From: Gaiellaceae bacterium
GTDB lineage: Bacteria; Actinomycetota; Thermoleophilia; Gaiellales; Gaiellaceae
Direction of reading: 5' to 3'
NCBI GenBank assembly: GCA_026002995.1
Contig: BPGK01000001.1
Location: 868,001 to 932,000 of the forward strand
Length of the DNA: 64,000 bases
The notes beneath the pieces were generated by a model, which worked only from the letters and a program-made list of their open reading frames with translations, had not been told where the DNA came from and did not search any database. Position 1 is the first letter of the stretch; the number at the start of each line of letters is the position of its first letter. A program made the translations under genes and the position numbers. Positions 44,064 through 52,180 of the stretch are shown piece after piece.

Positions 44064-44150
44064 CGGCGGGGGTGGGATTCGAACCCACGGGGCGCTTGCG
44101 CGCCCAACGGTTTTCAAGACCGCCCCGTTCGACCGCTCCGGCACCCCGCC
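44064..44150 (-). tRNA. tRNA-Ser (TGA)
   Basis: Minus-strand class II tRNA: acceptor GGCGGGG/CCCCGCC, anticodon stem GCGGT/ACCGT with loop CTTGAAA (anticodon TGA), long variable arm, T arm GTGGG-TTCGAAT-CCCAC and discriminator G. It lies 41 bp downstream of serS on the same strand and may be cotranscribed with it. Confidence 0.95.
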
Positions 44151-44191
44151 GACCCGCATTGTGAAGGGCGAGGGCGAGGCAGGCCTCGCGC

Positions 44192-45394
44192 CTACGTCGG
44201 CGAGCGCTCGATGCGAGGCGGGGCGCCGTAGGAGTGCAGGACTTCGGGCACCTCGCCCTGGAAGTTCTCGAGGATCGCGAGGAGCGTGCGGTCTGTGACC
44301 ATCGTCCCGTTCAGGGTGTGTGGCACGGCGAGGCCGTGCTCGGTGCGGTAGCGGATGCCGAGGCGACGGGCCTGGTAGTCCGTCGTGTTCGAGCAGGAGG
44401 TCACCTCGCGGTAGCGGCCCTGGGAGGGGAACCACGCCTCGAGGTCGATCTTCTTCGCGGCGGAGGCGCCGAGGTCGCCGGCGGCGACGTTCATGACGCG
44501 GTAGGGGAGGCCGAGGGCCTGGAGGTAGCGCTCCTCGAGGTCGACCATGCGCTCGTGCTCGTCCCACGAGGCCTCCGGCTCGACGAAGCAGAACATCTCG
44601 ACCTTGTTGAACTGGTGCACACGGAACATCCCGCGCGTGTCCTTCCCCGCCGCTCCCGCCTCCCGCCGGAAGCACGTGGAGAAGCCCGCGTACCGGAGCG
44701 GGAGCTCCTCGAGCACCTCGGTCATGTGCAGCGCCGCGAGCGCGACCTCGGAGGTTCCGGTGAGGTAGAGGCCGTCTTGCTCGAGCGCGTAGATGTTGGC
44801 GCGGTCGGTGGGGAAGAAGCCCGTTCCGAACATCGCCTCCTCCCGGACGAGGACGGGCGGGATGACCGGCGTAAAGCCGGCCTGGACGAGGTGCTCGAGC
44901 GCGAAGCGGTAGAGCGCCATGGCGACGAGCGCGGAGTCGCCGATGATGTAGCCGAACCGCGCCCCGGACACGCGTGCGGCGCGCTCCATGTCGAAGCGCC
45001 CGATCTCCGTGTGCTCGCGCGGCTCCGCCGGGACGATCGGCTCCCCGACCCGGCGGAGCTCGACGGCGTCGTCTTCGGCCTCGCCGTCGGGCGCCGAGGG
45101 GTGCGGCGGATTCGGGACGAGCGCGAGCGCGGCGTCGCGCTCCGCTTCCGCCGCGGCGAGCTCCGCCTCGGCCGCCTTGAGCTCCGCCTTGAGGCGCTGG
45201 AGCTCCGCGAGCTCCTCCTCGCTCGGCTTCCCCTTGAGCTTCGTCCGCGATCGGAGCTCGTCGACGCGGGGGACGAGCGCGCGCCAGCGCGCGTCCGCTG
45301 CGAGCGCCCGGTCGAAGTCCTCGACGCCCCCCTTGCGCGCGAGCGCGGCCCGGAAGGCGTCGGGGTCGGCGCGGGCGGCCTTGAGGTCGATCAC
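44192..45394 (-). CDS. serS: Seryl-tRNA synthetase
   Basis: A 400-residue class II synthetase charging tRNA-Ser. It has the N-terminal coiled-coil arm (about residues 30-105, rich in E-L-x-R-L-K-A) that reads the long variable arm of tRNA-Ser, then motif 2 FSTCFRREAGAAGKDTRGMFRVHQF, EMFCFVEP, and motif 3 LNGTMVTDRTLLAILENFQ. Start GTG 45394, with TAGACT 6 bases upstream and a CTGACG -35 candidate 16 bp further on. A serine tRNA gene follows directly, and three more lie 15-16 kb away. Confidence 0.96.
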   Translation of the reverse strand: MIDLKAARADPDAFRAALARKGGVEDFDRALAADARWRALVPRVDELRSRTKLKGKPSEEELAELQRLKAELKAAEAELAAAEAERDAALALVPNPPHPSAPDGEAEDDAVELRRVGEPIVPAEPREHTEIGRFDMERAARVSGARFGYIIGDSALVAMALYRFALEHLVQAGFTPVIPPVLVREEAMFGTGFFPTDRANIYALEQDGLYLTGTSEVALAALHMTEVLEELPLRYAGFSTCFRREAGAAGKDTRGMFRVHQFNKVEMFCFVEPEASWDEHERMVDLEERYLQALGLPYRVMNVAAGDLGASAAKKIDLEAWFPSQGRYREVTSCSNTTDYQARRLGIRYRTEHGLAVPHTLNGTMVTDRTLLAILENFQGEVPEVLHSYGAPPRIERSPT

Positions 45395-45400
45395 GGCGGG

Positions 45401-45406
45401 AGTCTA
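45401..45406 (-). promoter_or_regulatory. -10 box of serS (leaderless arrangement)
   Basis: TAGACT on the minus strand, 6 bases before the GTG start; CTGACG 16 bases further upstream could be the -35. Confidence 0.5.
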
Positions 45407-45424
45407 GAAGTCCGCGCCGCGGCG

Positions 45425-45841
45425 TCAGCTACCGGCGGCCTGCGAGACGTACGCGGCGACGTTCTGGATGTCCTCCTCGCTCAGCGTGCCCGAGAAGGAC
45501 GGCATCTGACCGCGCCCGTTCGTGACGATCTCGACCACCGCCGAGTAGCTCGGCGCGATCTCGTCGAGGTTCGGCCCGACCGTGCCGGAGGTGCCGGCGT
45601 CGGCGAGGGTGTGGCAGGCGCCGCACCCGGCGGAGCCGAGGAAGACCTCCTTCCCGGCCGCCGGGTCGCCCTCCTCGGCCGGGGGCTCGGTCTCGGTCGT
45701 GCCGGTGTCGGTCGGCTGGGTCGGGAGCTCGCCGGTGACCGTGTCCGGCGTCGGCGTCGCCTCCTCGCTCCCGCCGCAGGCGCTCGCTGCGAAGCCGAGG
45801 GCTACGACGAGCGCTGCGAGAGCGGCGAACGATCGGATCAT
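45425..45841 (-). CDS. Lipoprotein class I cytochrome c
   Basis: A 138-residue exported cytochrome. The signal peptide ends in a lipobox (GFAASAC, Cys about residue 22), then comes a Thr/Pro/Glu-rich linker and one haem domain with CGACH (about residues 73-77) and axial Met in GQMPSF. It is a paralogue of the membrane-anchored cytochrome at 27090-27662, with a lipid anchor instead of helices. ATG 45841 has TAGGAT 7 bases upstream. It presumably carries electrons between membrane complexes and an oxidase. Confidence 0.9.
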   Translation of the reverse strand: MIRSFAALAALVVALGFAASACGGSEEATPTPDTVTGELPTQPTDTGTTETEPPAEEGDPAAGKEVFLGSAGCGACHTLADAGTSGTVGPNLDEIAPSYSAVVEIVTNGRGQMPSFSGTLSEEDIQNVAAYVSQAAGS

Positions 45842-45848
45842 GGCGAAG

Positions 45849-45854
45849 ATCCTA
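45849..45854 (-). promoter_or_regulatory. -10 box of the lipoprotein cytochrome gene
   Basis: TAGGAT on the minus strand, 7 bases before ATG 45841. Confidence 0.4.
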
Positions 45855-45862
45855 CACGCGCG

Positions 45863-46444
45863 TCAGGCGGCCTCGAGCTCCTTCGCCACCTGGCGCAGCT
45901 TGAACGCGAGGAAGAGGTCGGTCACGCCCTTCGAGAGGCAGACGGCGCCGACGTAGACGAGCAAGAGCGTGACCTTGCGCTCGAAGTCTCCGGCGACCCA
46001 GAAGGCGAGCCCGATCTCGATCAGCCCGACGAGGAGCTGAAGCCACCAGAGCTCGAACTCGCCCTTCGTCACGAAGGCGACGGTGAGGTCGAAGACGCCC
46101 TTGAAGAGGAAGAAGAAGCCGATGACGCCGGCGAGCGCCTCGAAGGTCGAGCCCGGCTCGACGAAGGCGAGGATCCCGATCAGGACGAAGATCGCTCCGA
46201 GAATCCCGTGCACCACCTTCCAGCCGCTCGTCGAGACTGCGATCGTGAGGAACTCGGCGACGCCGGCCACGATCGCGATCACGCCGAAGAGGAACGCGAC
46301 GGTCGCGGCGCTCGCGATGTCGAAGCGGAAGATGACGAGGCTGAAGACGAGCCAGGAGATCCCCGTCACGAGGAAGAGCCACCACAACCTGCCGGCTTCG
46401 CGCGCGACCTCGCGCGGCTCGAACACGGAATCGACCGTCGTCAT
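45863..46444 (-). CDS. HdeD/DUF308 family membrane protein
   Basis: A 193-residue protein with six hydrophobic helices in pairs, matching the HdeD-type DUF308 repeat (LFLVTGISWLVFSLVIF, GVIAIVAGVAEFL, VHGILGAIFVLIGILAF, GVIGFFFLFKGVFDL). HdeD of E. coli is linked to acid resistance, but the role in actinobacteria is unknown. Start ATG 46444 follows a GAGGAG ribosome site. It is transcribed toward the cytochrome gene but has its own spacing of 21 bp. Confidence 0.82.
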   Translation of the reverse strand: MTTVDSVFEPREVAREAGRLWWLFLVTGISWLVFSLVIFRFDIASAATVAFLFGVIAIVAGVAEFLTIAVSTSGWKVVHGILGAIFVLIGILAFVEPGSTFEALAGVIGFFFLFKGVFDLTVAFVTKGEFELWWLQLLVGLIEIGLAFWVAGDFERKVTLLLVYVGAVCLSKGVTDLFLAFKLRQVAKELEAA

Positions 46445-46504
46445 GGGAGTCTCCTCGGTAGGTGTCGGGACGCTGCTTCGCCGGCCCGGAGGCTACTCCT
46501 CCCG

Positions 46505-46510
46505 TACGAT
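46505..46510 (+). promoter_or_regulatory. -10 box of the metallo-hydrolase gene
   Basis: TACGAT, 6 bases before ATG 46517. Confidence 0.45.
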
Positions 46511-46516
46511 CCGGGC

Positions 46517-47194
46517 ATGATCCTCGAGCGGAGCATGCACCCGGCGTGGCTCTCGAACGCGTACCTCCTCGGCGACGAGCCCGGGGGAGCGGCCGTCTTC
46601 GTCGACAGCGGCGCGCCGCTCGCACCACTGCTCGAGGTCGTCGAGCGCGAGCGGCTGACGCCGACGCACCTCCTCCTCACCCACGGCCACGAGGATCACG
46701 TCGCCGGAAACGACGAGCTCGTTGCGCGCTTCGGCCTCGAGGTGACCTCGGGCGACGTGGAGACGGGCGGGCTTCGCATCCGAGCGCTCGCGACACCCGG
46801 CCACTCCGACGACGGGGTCTCCTTCCTCGTGGAGGGGATCTGCTTCACGGGCGACACCCTCTTTCGCGACGCCGTCGGGGGCGGTCCAGCGGACGAGATT
46901 CGTCGCTCGGTGATGGACGTCCTCATGCGGCTCCCGCACGAGACGCGTGTCCTCCCCGGCCACACGGTGGAGACGACGATCGGCCGCGAGTGGGAGCACA
47001 ACCCGTTCGTCCGCTTCTGGCGCGGGCTCGACGCGGCGGACGGCCGCTCGTGCCGCGTGCACGGAGCCGAGGCGGTGGTCGTCGTGTGGTCGCCGGACTA
47101 CGACGGCAAGGGGAAGGCGCTCGTGCGCTTCGCCGACGGCGCTGAGGCGATCGTCGGCGCCTCCCGCATCGAGTGGCCGAGCTCCGCGAGCTGA
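46517..47194 (+). CDS. Metallo-beta-lactamase fold hydrolase (glyoxalase II-like)
   Basis: A 225-residue cytoplasmic hydrolase with the binuclear metal motif LLLTHGHEDHVAGN (HxHxDH, about residues 59-64), then TPGHSDDGVSFLV, FTGDTLFRDAVGG and LPGHTVETTIGREWEHNPF, the glyoxalase II/thioesterase layout. A C-terminal extension of about 40 residues (VVVVWSPDYDGKGKALVRFA) is not part of the core. Likely substrates are thioesters or glutathione/mycothiol adducts. It is transcribed alone, ending just before the copper operon promoter. Confidence 0.85.
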   Translation: MILERSMHPAWLSNAYLLGDEPGGAAVFVDSGAPLAPLLEVVERERLTPTHLLLTHGHEDHVAGNDELVARFGLEVTSGDVETGGLRIRALATPGHSDDGVSFLVEGICFTGDTLFRDAVGGGPADEIRRSVMDVLMRLPHETRVLPGHTVETTIGREWEHNPFVRFWRGLDAADGRSCRVHGAEAVVVVWSPDYDGKGKALVRFADGAEAIVGASRIEWPSSAS

Positions 47195-47221
47195 CAGCTG
47201 TATACCCCTAGGGGGTATACT
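47191..47221 (+). promoter_or_regulatory. Promoter and CsoR operator of the copper operon
   Basis: A near-ideal -10 TATACT (47216-47221) pairs with CTGACA (47191-47196, 19-bp spacer). Over the -10 lies a perfect inverted repeat, GTATACCCC and GGGGTATAC around TAG (47200-47220), the known form of CsoR operators. Cu(I)-free CsoR should block this promoter; copper binding releases it. Confidence 0.85.
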
Positions 47222-47255
47222 CGCGACGACCTGATCGCGAGCGAGAGGACGAGCC

Positions 47256-47459
47256 ATGAGCGAGACGCTGACGTACGAGGTGCCAGGGATGCACTGCGCA
47301 CACTGCGAGCGGGCGATCCGCGAGGAGATCACTGCGCTCGAGGGTGTGGACGAGGTCGAGGTCGATCTGGAGAGGAAGACGGTGGTCGTTCGCGGCGCCG
47401 GGCTCGAGGACTCGGCGCTCCGCGCAGCCATCGTCGAGGCGGGGTACGAGGCGACGTGA
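47256..47459 (+). CDS. copZ: Copper chaperone CopZ (heavy-metal-associated domain)
   Basis: A 67-residue single HMA domain with the Cu(I) motif GMHCAHC (C14, C17) and a canonical ferredoxin-like fold ([15 protein letters not shown]). It binds cytosolic Cu(I) and delivers it to CopA. First gene of a three-gene operon behind a CsoR operator; it overlaps copA by 4 bp. Confidence 0.93.
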   Translation: MSETLTYEVPGMHCAHCERAIREEITALEGVDEVEVDLERKTVVVRGAGLEDSALRAAIVEAGYEAT

Positions 47460-49564
47460 CGGTCGCTCTCGAAGAACCGACGGAGCGGGTCGAGCTCGCG
47501 CTCGAGGGGATGACCTGCGCAGCGTGCGCGGCGCGGATCGAGCGATCGCTCAACCGGCTCGAGGGCGTCGAGGCGGCGGTCAACTACGCGACGGAGCAGG
47601 CCGCGGTCACCTTCGACCCCCGTCGCGTCCGCGTCGAGGACCTCGTCCACGCGGTCGAGGCCGCCGGCTACCACGCACGCCTCGTGTCGGAGGTCGCCGC
47701 GAGCGAGGACCGCTCGCGCGCGCTGCGGACGAAGCTCGTCGGCGCCGCTGCGCTCACGGCGCCGCTCGCCGCGCTCTCGATGCTCGAGCCACTCCACTTC
47801 CCGGGCTGGGAGTGGGTCGCGTTCGCGCTCGCCACGCCCGTCGTCTTCTGGGCCGGGAGCGGCTTCCACCGCGCGGCGCTGGCGAACGCGCGCCATGCGT
47901 CGGCGACGATGGACACCCTCATCTCGATCGGCACGCTCGCCGCCTGGGCGTGGTCGACGGTCGCGCTCGTCGCCCTCGAGGACGCGCACGTGTACTTCGA
48001 GGTCGCCGGGGTCATCACGACCCTGATCCTGCTCGGCCGCTTCCTCGAGGCGCGGGCGCGACGGCGCTCGAGCGCCGCCATCCGCGCTCTGCTCGAGCTC
48101 GGCGCGAAGGAAGCGCGGGTGCTCCGCGAGGGGACAGAGGTCTCGGTTCCGATCGAGGAGCTGGCTCCCGGCGACCTCATGGTCGTCCGTCCGGGGGAGA
48201 AGATCCCCACCGACGGCGTCGTCGTCGAGGGCCGGTCGGCGATCGACCAGGCGCTCCTCACCGGCGAGCCGGTTCCCGTCGAGGTCGGCCCTGGCTCGGA
48301 GGTCGCGGGCGCGACGATCAACACGTACGGGCGCCTCGTCGTGCGCGCGACCAAGGTGGGCGACGAGACCGCGCTCGCGCAGATCGCTCGGCTCGTGGCG
48401 GAGGCGCAGGCGGGAAAGGCGCCCATTCAACGTCTCGTCGATCGAGTCGCGGCCGTCTTCGTCCCGGTCGTCCTCGTGATCGCGCTCGCCACCCTCGTCG
48501 GCTGGCTCGCGCTGACCGGTGACACGAGCCGCGCCTTCACTGCGGCGGTCGCGGTCCTCATCATCGCCTGCCCCTGCGCGCTCGGTCTCGCGACGCCCAC
48601 GGCGCTCATGGTCGGCACCGGGCGCGGCGCGCAGCTCGGGATCCTGATTCGGGGGCCCGAGGTTCTCGAGCGGACGCGTCGGATCACGGTCGTCGTCCTC
48701 GACAAGACGGGCACGGTCACCGAAGGGCGGATGACGCTCGTCGCCGTGACGCCGCGCGACGGGGTGCCCCGCGAGGAGGTGCTGCGGCTCGCCGGCGCCG
48801 TCGAGGCGGCCTCCGAGCACCCGATCGGGCGGGCGATCGCCGCCGCGGCCCGCGCCGAGCTCGGCGAGTTGCCGCCGGTGACCGACTTCCGGAACGAGCC
48901 CGGTGTCGGGGTTTCCGGGATCGTCGAGGGGCATCGGGTCGAGATCGGCCGCTCGAACGGCGCGATCGTCGTCTCCTGGGACGGGATCGAGCGTGCGACG
49001 CTCACGGTGCGCGACGCCGTCAAGGAGACGAGCGCCGAGGCGATACGGGAGCTTCGCGCGCTCGGCCTCGAGCCCATCCTGCTCACGGGGGACGCGCGCG
49101 AGAGCGCGGAGCGGGTCGCAGCGGAGGTCGGAATCGAGCGGGTGCTCGCCGAGGTCTATCCCGAAGGCAAGGTGGCCGAGGTGCGGCGGTTGCAGGCGGA
49201 GGGCGAGGTCGTCGCCTTCGTCGGAGACGGGATCAACGACGCGCCGGCGCTCGCGCAGGCCGATCTCGGGATCGCGATCGGGACGGGCACGGACATCGCG
49301 ATCGAGGCCTCGGACATCACGCTCGTGACTGGCGACCTGCGCGCCGTCGCCGACGCGATCGCGCTCGCCCGGCGCACGCTGCGGACGATCAAGGGGAACC
49401 TCTTCTGGGCGTTCGCGTACAACGTCGCCGCCATCCCGCTCGCCGTCGCCGGCCTCCTGAACCCGATGATCGCCGCCGCCGCGATGGCCTTCTCGAGCGT
49501 CTTCGTCGTCTCGAACTCGCTGCGGCTGCGACGCTTCCACTCCGCCCGGGAGAGACGTGTGTGA
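47456..49564 (+). CDS. copA: Copper-exporting P1B-type ATPase
   Basis: A 702-residue Cu(I) exporter. One N-terminal HMA domain (GMTCAAC, C21/C24) is followed by eight membrane segments. It carries the transport motif [12 protein letters not shown] (CPC), the phosphorylated Asp in [10 protein letters not shown], the TGE loop ([10 protein letters not shown]), the HP motif [10 protein letters not shown] and the hinge [12 protein letters not shown]. The late-helix YN and MxxSS motifs ([24 protein letters not shown]) mark the Cu(I) subgroup. GTG start overlaps copZ, and the stop overlaps csoR (GTGA). Confidence 0.96.
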   Translation: MTVALEEPTERVELALEGMTCAACAARIERSLNRLEGVEAAVNYATEQAAVTFDPRRVRVEDLVHAVEAAGYHARLVSEVAASEDRSRALRTKLVGAAALTAPLAALSMLEPLHFPGWEWVAFALATPVVFWAGSGFHRAALANARHASATMDTLISIGTLAAWAWSTVALVALEDAHVYFEVAGVITTLILLGRFLEARARRRSSAAIRALLELGAKEARVLREGTEVSVPIEELAPGDLMVVRPGEKIPTDGVVVEGRSAIDQALLTGEPVPVEVGPGSEVAGATINTYGRLVVRATKVGDETALAQIARLVAEAQAGKAPIQRLVDRVAAVFVPVVLVIALATLVGWLALTGDTSRAFTAAVAVLIIACPCALGLATPTALMVGTGRGAQLGILIRGPEVLERTRRITVVVLDKTGTVTEGRMTLVAVTPRDGVPREEVLRLAGAVEAASEHPIGRAIAAAARAELGELPPVTDFRNEPGVGVSGIVEGHRVEIGRSNGAIVVSWDGIERATLTVRDAVKETSAEAIRELRALGLEPILLTGDARESAERVAAEVGIERVLAEVYPEGKVAEVRRLQAEGEVVAFVGDGINDAPALAQADLGIAIGTGTDIAIEASDITLVTGDLRAVADAIALARRTLRTIKGNLFWAFAYNVAAIPLAVAGLLNPMIAAAAMAFSSVFVVSNSLRLRRFHSARERRV

Positions 49565-49863
49565 GCGCGGCCCGGGAACACGGCTACACGAAGGAGAAGG
49601 ATGCGCTCCTCAAGCGCCTCCGTCGCATCGAGGGCCAGGTGCGCGGGATCGAGCGGATGCTCGAGGACGACCGCTACTGCATCGACGTGTTGACGCAGAT
49701 CTCCGCCGTTACGACGGCGCTCGAGAGCCTCGCCTTCCGCATCCTCGACGACCACGTGAACCACTGCGTCGCGAGCGCGCTCGCCTCGGGCGACCCGGAA
49801 GAGGCCGAGGCGAAGAGCCGCGAGCTCCTCGAGGCGGTGCATCGCTTCGCGCGCGCGCGGTAG
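49561..49863 (+). CDS. csoR: Copper-sensing repressor CsoR
   Basis: A 100-residue all-helical repressor. The Cu(I) ligands are C40, H65 and C69 ([14 protein letters not shown]), with the C-x24-H-x3-C spacing of Mycobacterium CsoR. The basic N-terminal helix ([20 protein letters not shown]) contacts DNA. It probably autoregulates the operon through the palindrome at 47200-47220. GTG start overlaps the copA stop by 4 bp. Confidence 0.95.
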   Translation: MSAAREHGYTKEKDALLKRLRRIEGQVRGIERMLEDDRYCIDVLTQISAVTTALESLAFRILDDHVNHCVASALASGDPEEAEAKSRELLEAVHRFARAR

Positions 49864-49903
49864 CGAGCGACGGTCACTCGACCGCGTCAGCCGCAGCGCG
49901 CGC

Positions 49904-50170
49904 TCACACGTACAGGTCGTCGGAGGGGTCGCGCTCCCCGCGGCGCTCGGCGAGGAACTCCCGCAGCCCCTCGATCCCGCCGTACCCCTGGAGCTCGAGC
50001 ACCTGGTCGAGCTTCCCGAGCACGGCGAGGGCGGGCTCGTGGGAGACGGGCGACCAGCGCCCGGAGGACTCGGCGACCGCATGCACCGCGCGCTCGATCA
50101 CCTCGACCTCCCAGGGGTAGAGGGCGATGACGACGGCCTCGGCGTTCCACGCGTCTCGGTTGTGGCCCAT
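49904..50170 (-). CDS. Hypothetical small protein
   Basis: An 88-residue soluble protein, mixed alpha/beta by appearance, with VVIALYPWEVEVIERAVHAV, WSPVSHEPALAVLGKLDQVL and a C-terminal charged tail. I do not recognise a family. A GAGG ribosome site precedes the ATG at 50170. It is divergent from the ArsR-led sulfur operon, sharing a 112-bp intergenic region, so it could respond to the same regulator. Confidence 0.6.
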   Translation of the reverse strand: MGHNRDAWNAEAVVIALYPWEVEVIERAVHAVAESSGRWSPVSHEPALAVLGKLDQVLELQGYGGIEGLREFLAERRGERDPSDDLYV

Positions 50171-50238
50171 GACGCCTCTTCATCGGCCTGTCCGGGCCCG
50201 AGGTTGAGCGCATCCGCCGCGTCTTCTTGTCTATTCAA

Positions 50239-50276
50239 TCAAGTACTTGACTTTGACCGGCCCAGGGTACTAGGGT
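50239..50276 (+). promoter_or_regulatory. Promoter and probable ArsR operator of the sulfur operon
   Basis: A perfect 12-bp palindrome TCAAGTACTTGA (50239-50250) overlaps a TTGACT -35 (50247-50252). An 18-bp spacer leads to TAGGGT (50271-50276). The box ends 6 bases before the GTG start of the arsR gene, so the message should be leaderless. Binding of the repressor over the -35 would shut the operon; autoregulation is the simplest reading. Confidence 0.65.
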
Positions 50277-50282
50277 GGGCGC

Positions 50283-50609
50283 GTGGCCGTCGTCGCCGAG
50301 GAGCTCCTGGATGACGTCGCGCGCCGCTTCGCGCTCCTCTCCGACCCGACCCGGCTCCGGCTCATCGGCGTGCTCCACGAGGCGGGTGAGCTCCCCTCGG
50401 GCGAGCTCGCCGAGCGAGCGCGTGTAACGCCTGCGAACGCGTCCCAGCACCTGGGGAGACTCCTCGCCGGCGGCATCGTCGCCAGACGGCGGCAGGGGAC
50501 GAGCGTCTACTACCGGATCGTCGATCCCACGATCGAGGAGATCTGCCGCATCGTATGCGCCGGGATCGAGCCGGCCGTCCGGCTCCGCGAGGCGGTCGGG
50601 GCCCGGTGA
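50283..50609 (+). CDS. ArsR-family transcriptional regulator of the sulfur operon
   Basis: A 108-residue winged-helix repressor: LSDPTRLRLIGVLHEAGELPSGELAERA, recognition helix VTPANASQHLGRLLAGGIV and wing RRRQGTSVYYRI. Two Cys four residues apart in the last helix (C88, C92 in EEICRIVCAG) could sense metal or reactive sulfur; the SqrR/BigR persulfide sensors use two Cys in other positions, so the mode is open. It is first in a nine-gene operon and overlaps the next gene by 4 bp (GTGA). Confidence 0.87.
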   Translation: MAVVAEELLDDVARRFALLSDPTRLRLIGVLHEAGELPSGELAERARVTPANASQHLGRLLAGGIVARRRQGTSVYYRIVDPTIEEICRIVCAGIEPAVRLREAVGAR

Positions 50610-52180
50610 GCGCGTCGCTCCCCGTCGAGCAGGGGGCTGTGCCCACCGACCTGCGCGCGCTCGCCGCTTCCGATGGCACCCCGCTCTGGGCGAAGGTGAT
50701 CGACCAGACGACGTGCATCGGTTGCCATGCCTGCACGACCGCCTGCAAGTCGGAGAACGCGGTGCCGTTGTCCGTGACGCGCACGTACGTGAAGGCGGTC
50801 GAGGTCGGCGTCTTCCCGCAGGCGCGGCGTGCTTTCCAGGTCACGCGCTGCAACCAGTGCGAGGACGCTCCGTGCGTCGCTGCCTGCCCGACGGCAGCGA
50901 TGTACCGACGTCCGGACGGGATCGTCGACTTCGAGAAGTCGGTCTGCATCGGCTGCAAGGCGTGCATGGCCGCCTGCCCGTACGACGCGATCTTCATCAA
51001 CCCCGAGGACCACTCGGCGGAGAAGTGCAACTTCTGCTCGCACCGGCTCGACCGCGGCCTCGAGCCGGCCTGTGTCGTTGTCTGCCCGGTGGGGGCGATC
51101 CTCGTCGGCGACCTGCGCGACCCCGCCTCGAGGGTGGCCCAGATCGTCCACAGGGAGGCGGTCGCCGTCCGGCGACCGGAGAAGGAGACGCGGCCGAAGC
51201 TGTTCTACAAGGGCGCCCACCAGGCGACGCTCGATCCCCTCGCGGCGAGCCGGCCTGAAGGCGGGATGTTCATGTGGAGCGAGCAGGGCGACGTGCCCCA
51301 CGGCATCGCTTCCGGGGCCCCCGGATCGTGGAACAGCTCCGCAGCGGCGCTCCTCGCCTACGACGTCCCGCACCGGGCTCCCTGGGACTGGCGAGTGGGT
51401 CTCTACACGTGGACGAAGTCGGTCGCCGCCGGCGCCTACCTCGCTGCGCTCCTGCTCGCGCTCGCCGGGCTCTCGAGCTGGACGAGCTCCCTGTGGCTGT
51501 GGGCGGCGCCCGTCCTCTCCGCCGTCTTCCTGGCGGCGACCGGGCTCGTGCTCATCTGGGACCTCGAGCACCCGCTCCGCTTCCCGCTCCTCTTCCTGCG
51601 ACCGCAGTGGAAGAGCTGGCTCGTCCGAGGCGCGGTCGCGATCACGGGCTACGCCGCCGTGCTCGGCGCGACCGTGCTCGCGAGCCTCGCCGGGCTCGAG
51701 GGGCCGCAGCGCTGGCTCGCGCTCGCGGGGGCGCCGCTTGCCGTCGCCACCGCCGTCTACACCGGCTACCTCTTCGCCCAGGCGAAGGCGCGCGACCTCT
51801 GGCAGAGCCCGCTCCTGCCGCCGCACCTCCTCGTGCAGGCCTTCCTCGCGGGCTCGGCTGCGCTCCTGCCCCTCGCTCTCTGGCTCGACGAGGAGGCGGC
51901 GGATCCGCTCGCGTGGACGCTCGGGATCGCCGCGCTCGTCCACCTCCTCGTCGTCGCCGGCGAGACGACGCTCACCCACCCGACGGCGCACGCGCGCCTC
52001 GCCGTCCACGAGCTCGTCCGTGGGCGGTACGCAGCGCCCTTCTGGGCGGGCGTCGTGCTCGTCGCGGTCGCGCTCGCCGCCCCCTGGATCGGCGTCGTCG
52101 CGGCGCCCTTCGCCCTCGTCGGGCTCTTCCTCTACGAGCACGCCTACGTCCAGGCCGGCCAGGCGGTGCCGCTCGCGTGA
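50606..52180 (+). CDS. Fused four-cluster ferredoxin and NrfD/PsrC membrane subunit
   Basis: A 524-residue fusion of two subunits normally separate in PsrABC/SoeABC complexes. Residues about 31-165 are a PsrB/DmsB-like ferredoxin with 16 Cys in four groups (C37-C47, C82-C94, C114-C124, C141-C160), room for four [4Fe-4S] clusters. Residues about 245-524 hold about eight helices of the NrfD family, the quinone-binding membrane anchor. The GTG start is fixed by GTGA overlap with arsR. There is no Tat or Sec signal, so the Fe-S domain should lie in the cytoplasm. It overlaps the catalytic subunit by 4 bp. Confidence 0.9.
   Translation: MSASLPVEQGAVPTDLRALAASDGTPLWAKVIDQTTCIGCHACTTACKSENAVPLSVTRTYVKAVEVGVFPQARRAFQVTRCNQCEDAPCVAACPTAAMYRRPDGIVDFEKSVCIGCKACMAACPYDAIFINPEDHSAEKCNFCSHRLDRGLEPACVVVCPVGAILVGDLRDPASRVAQIVHREAVAVRRPEKETRPKLFYKGAHQATLDPLAASRPEGGMFMWSEQGDVPHGIASGAPGSWNSSAAALLAYDVPHRAPWDWRVGLYTWTKSVAAGAYLAALLLALAGLSSWTSSLWLWAAPVLSAVFLAATGLVLIWDLEHPLRFPLLFLRPQWKSWLVRGAVAITGYAAVLGATVLASLAGLEGPQRWLALAGAPLAVATAVYTGYLFAQAKARDLWQSPLLPPHLLVQAFLAGSAALLPLALWLDEEAADPLAWTLGIAALVHLLVVAGETTLTHPTAHARLAVHELVRGRYAAPFWAGVVLVAVALAAPWIGVVAAPFALVGLFLYEHAYVQAGQAVPLA

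Noticed and set aside
44234-47194. A 986-codon open frame on the plus strand covering serS, the cytochrome and HdeD-like genes
   Set aside because: Only its last 225 codons (46517-47194) match a protein family. The rest is antisense to serS and others and is a product of high GC content.
46493-49540. A 1,015-codon minus-strand frame opposite copA
   Set aside because: Arg/Asp/Glu-rich with no family motif, while the plus strand encodes a complete CopA with all catalytic motifs.
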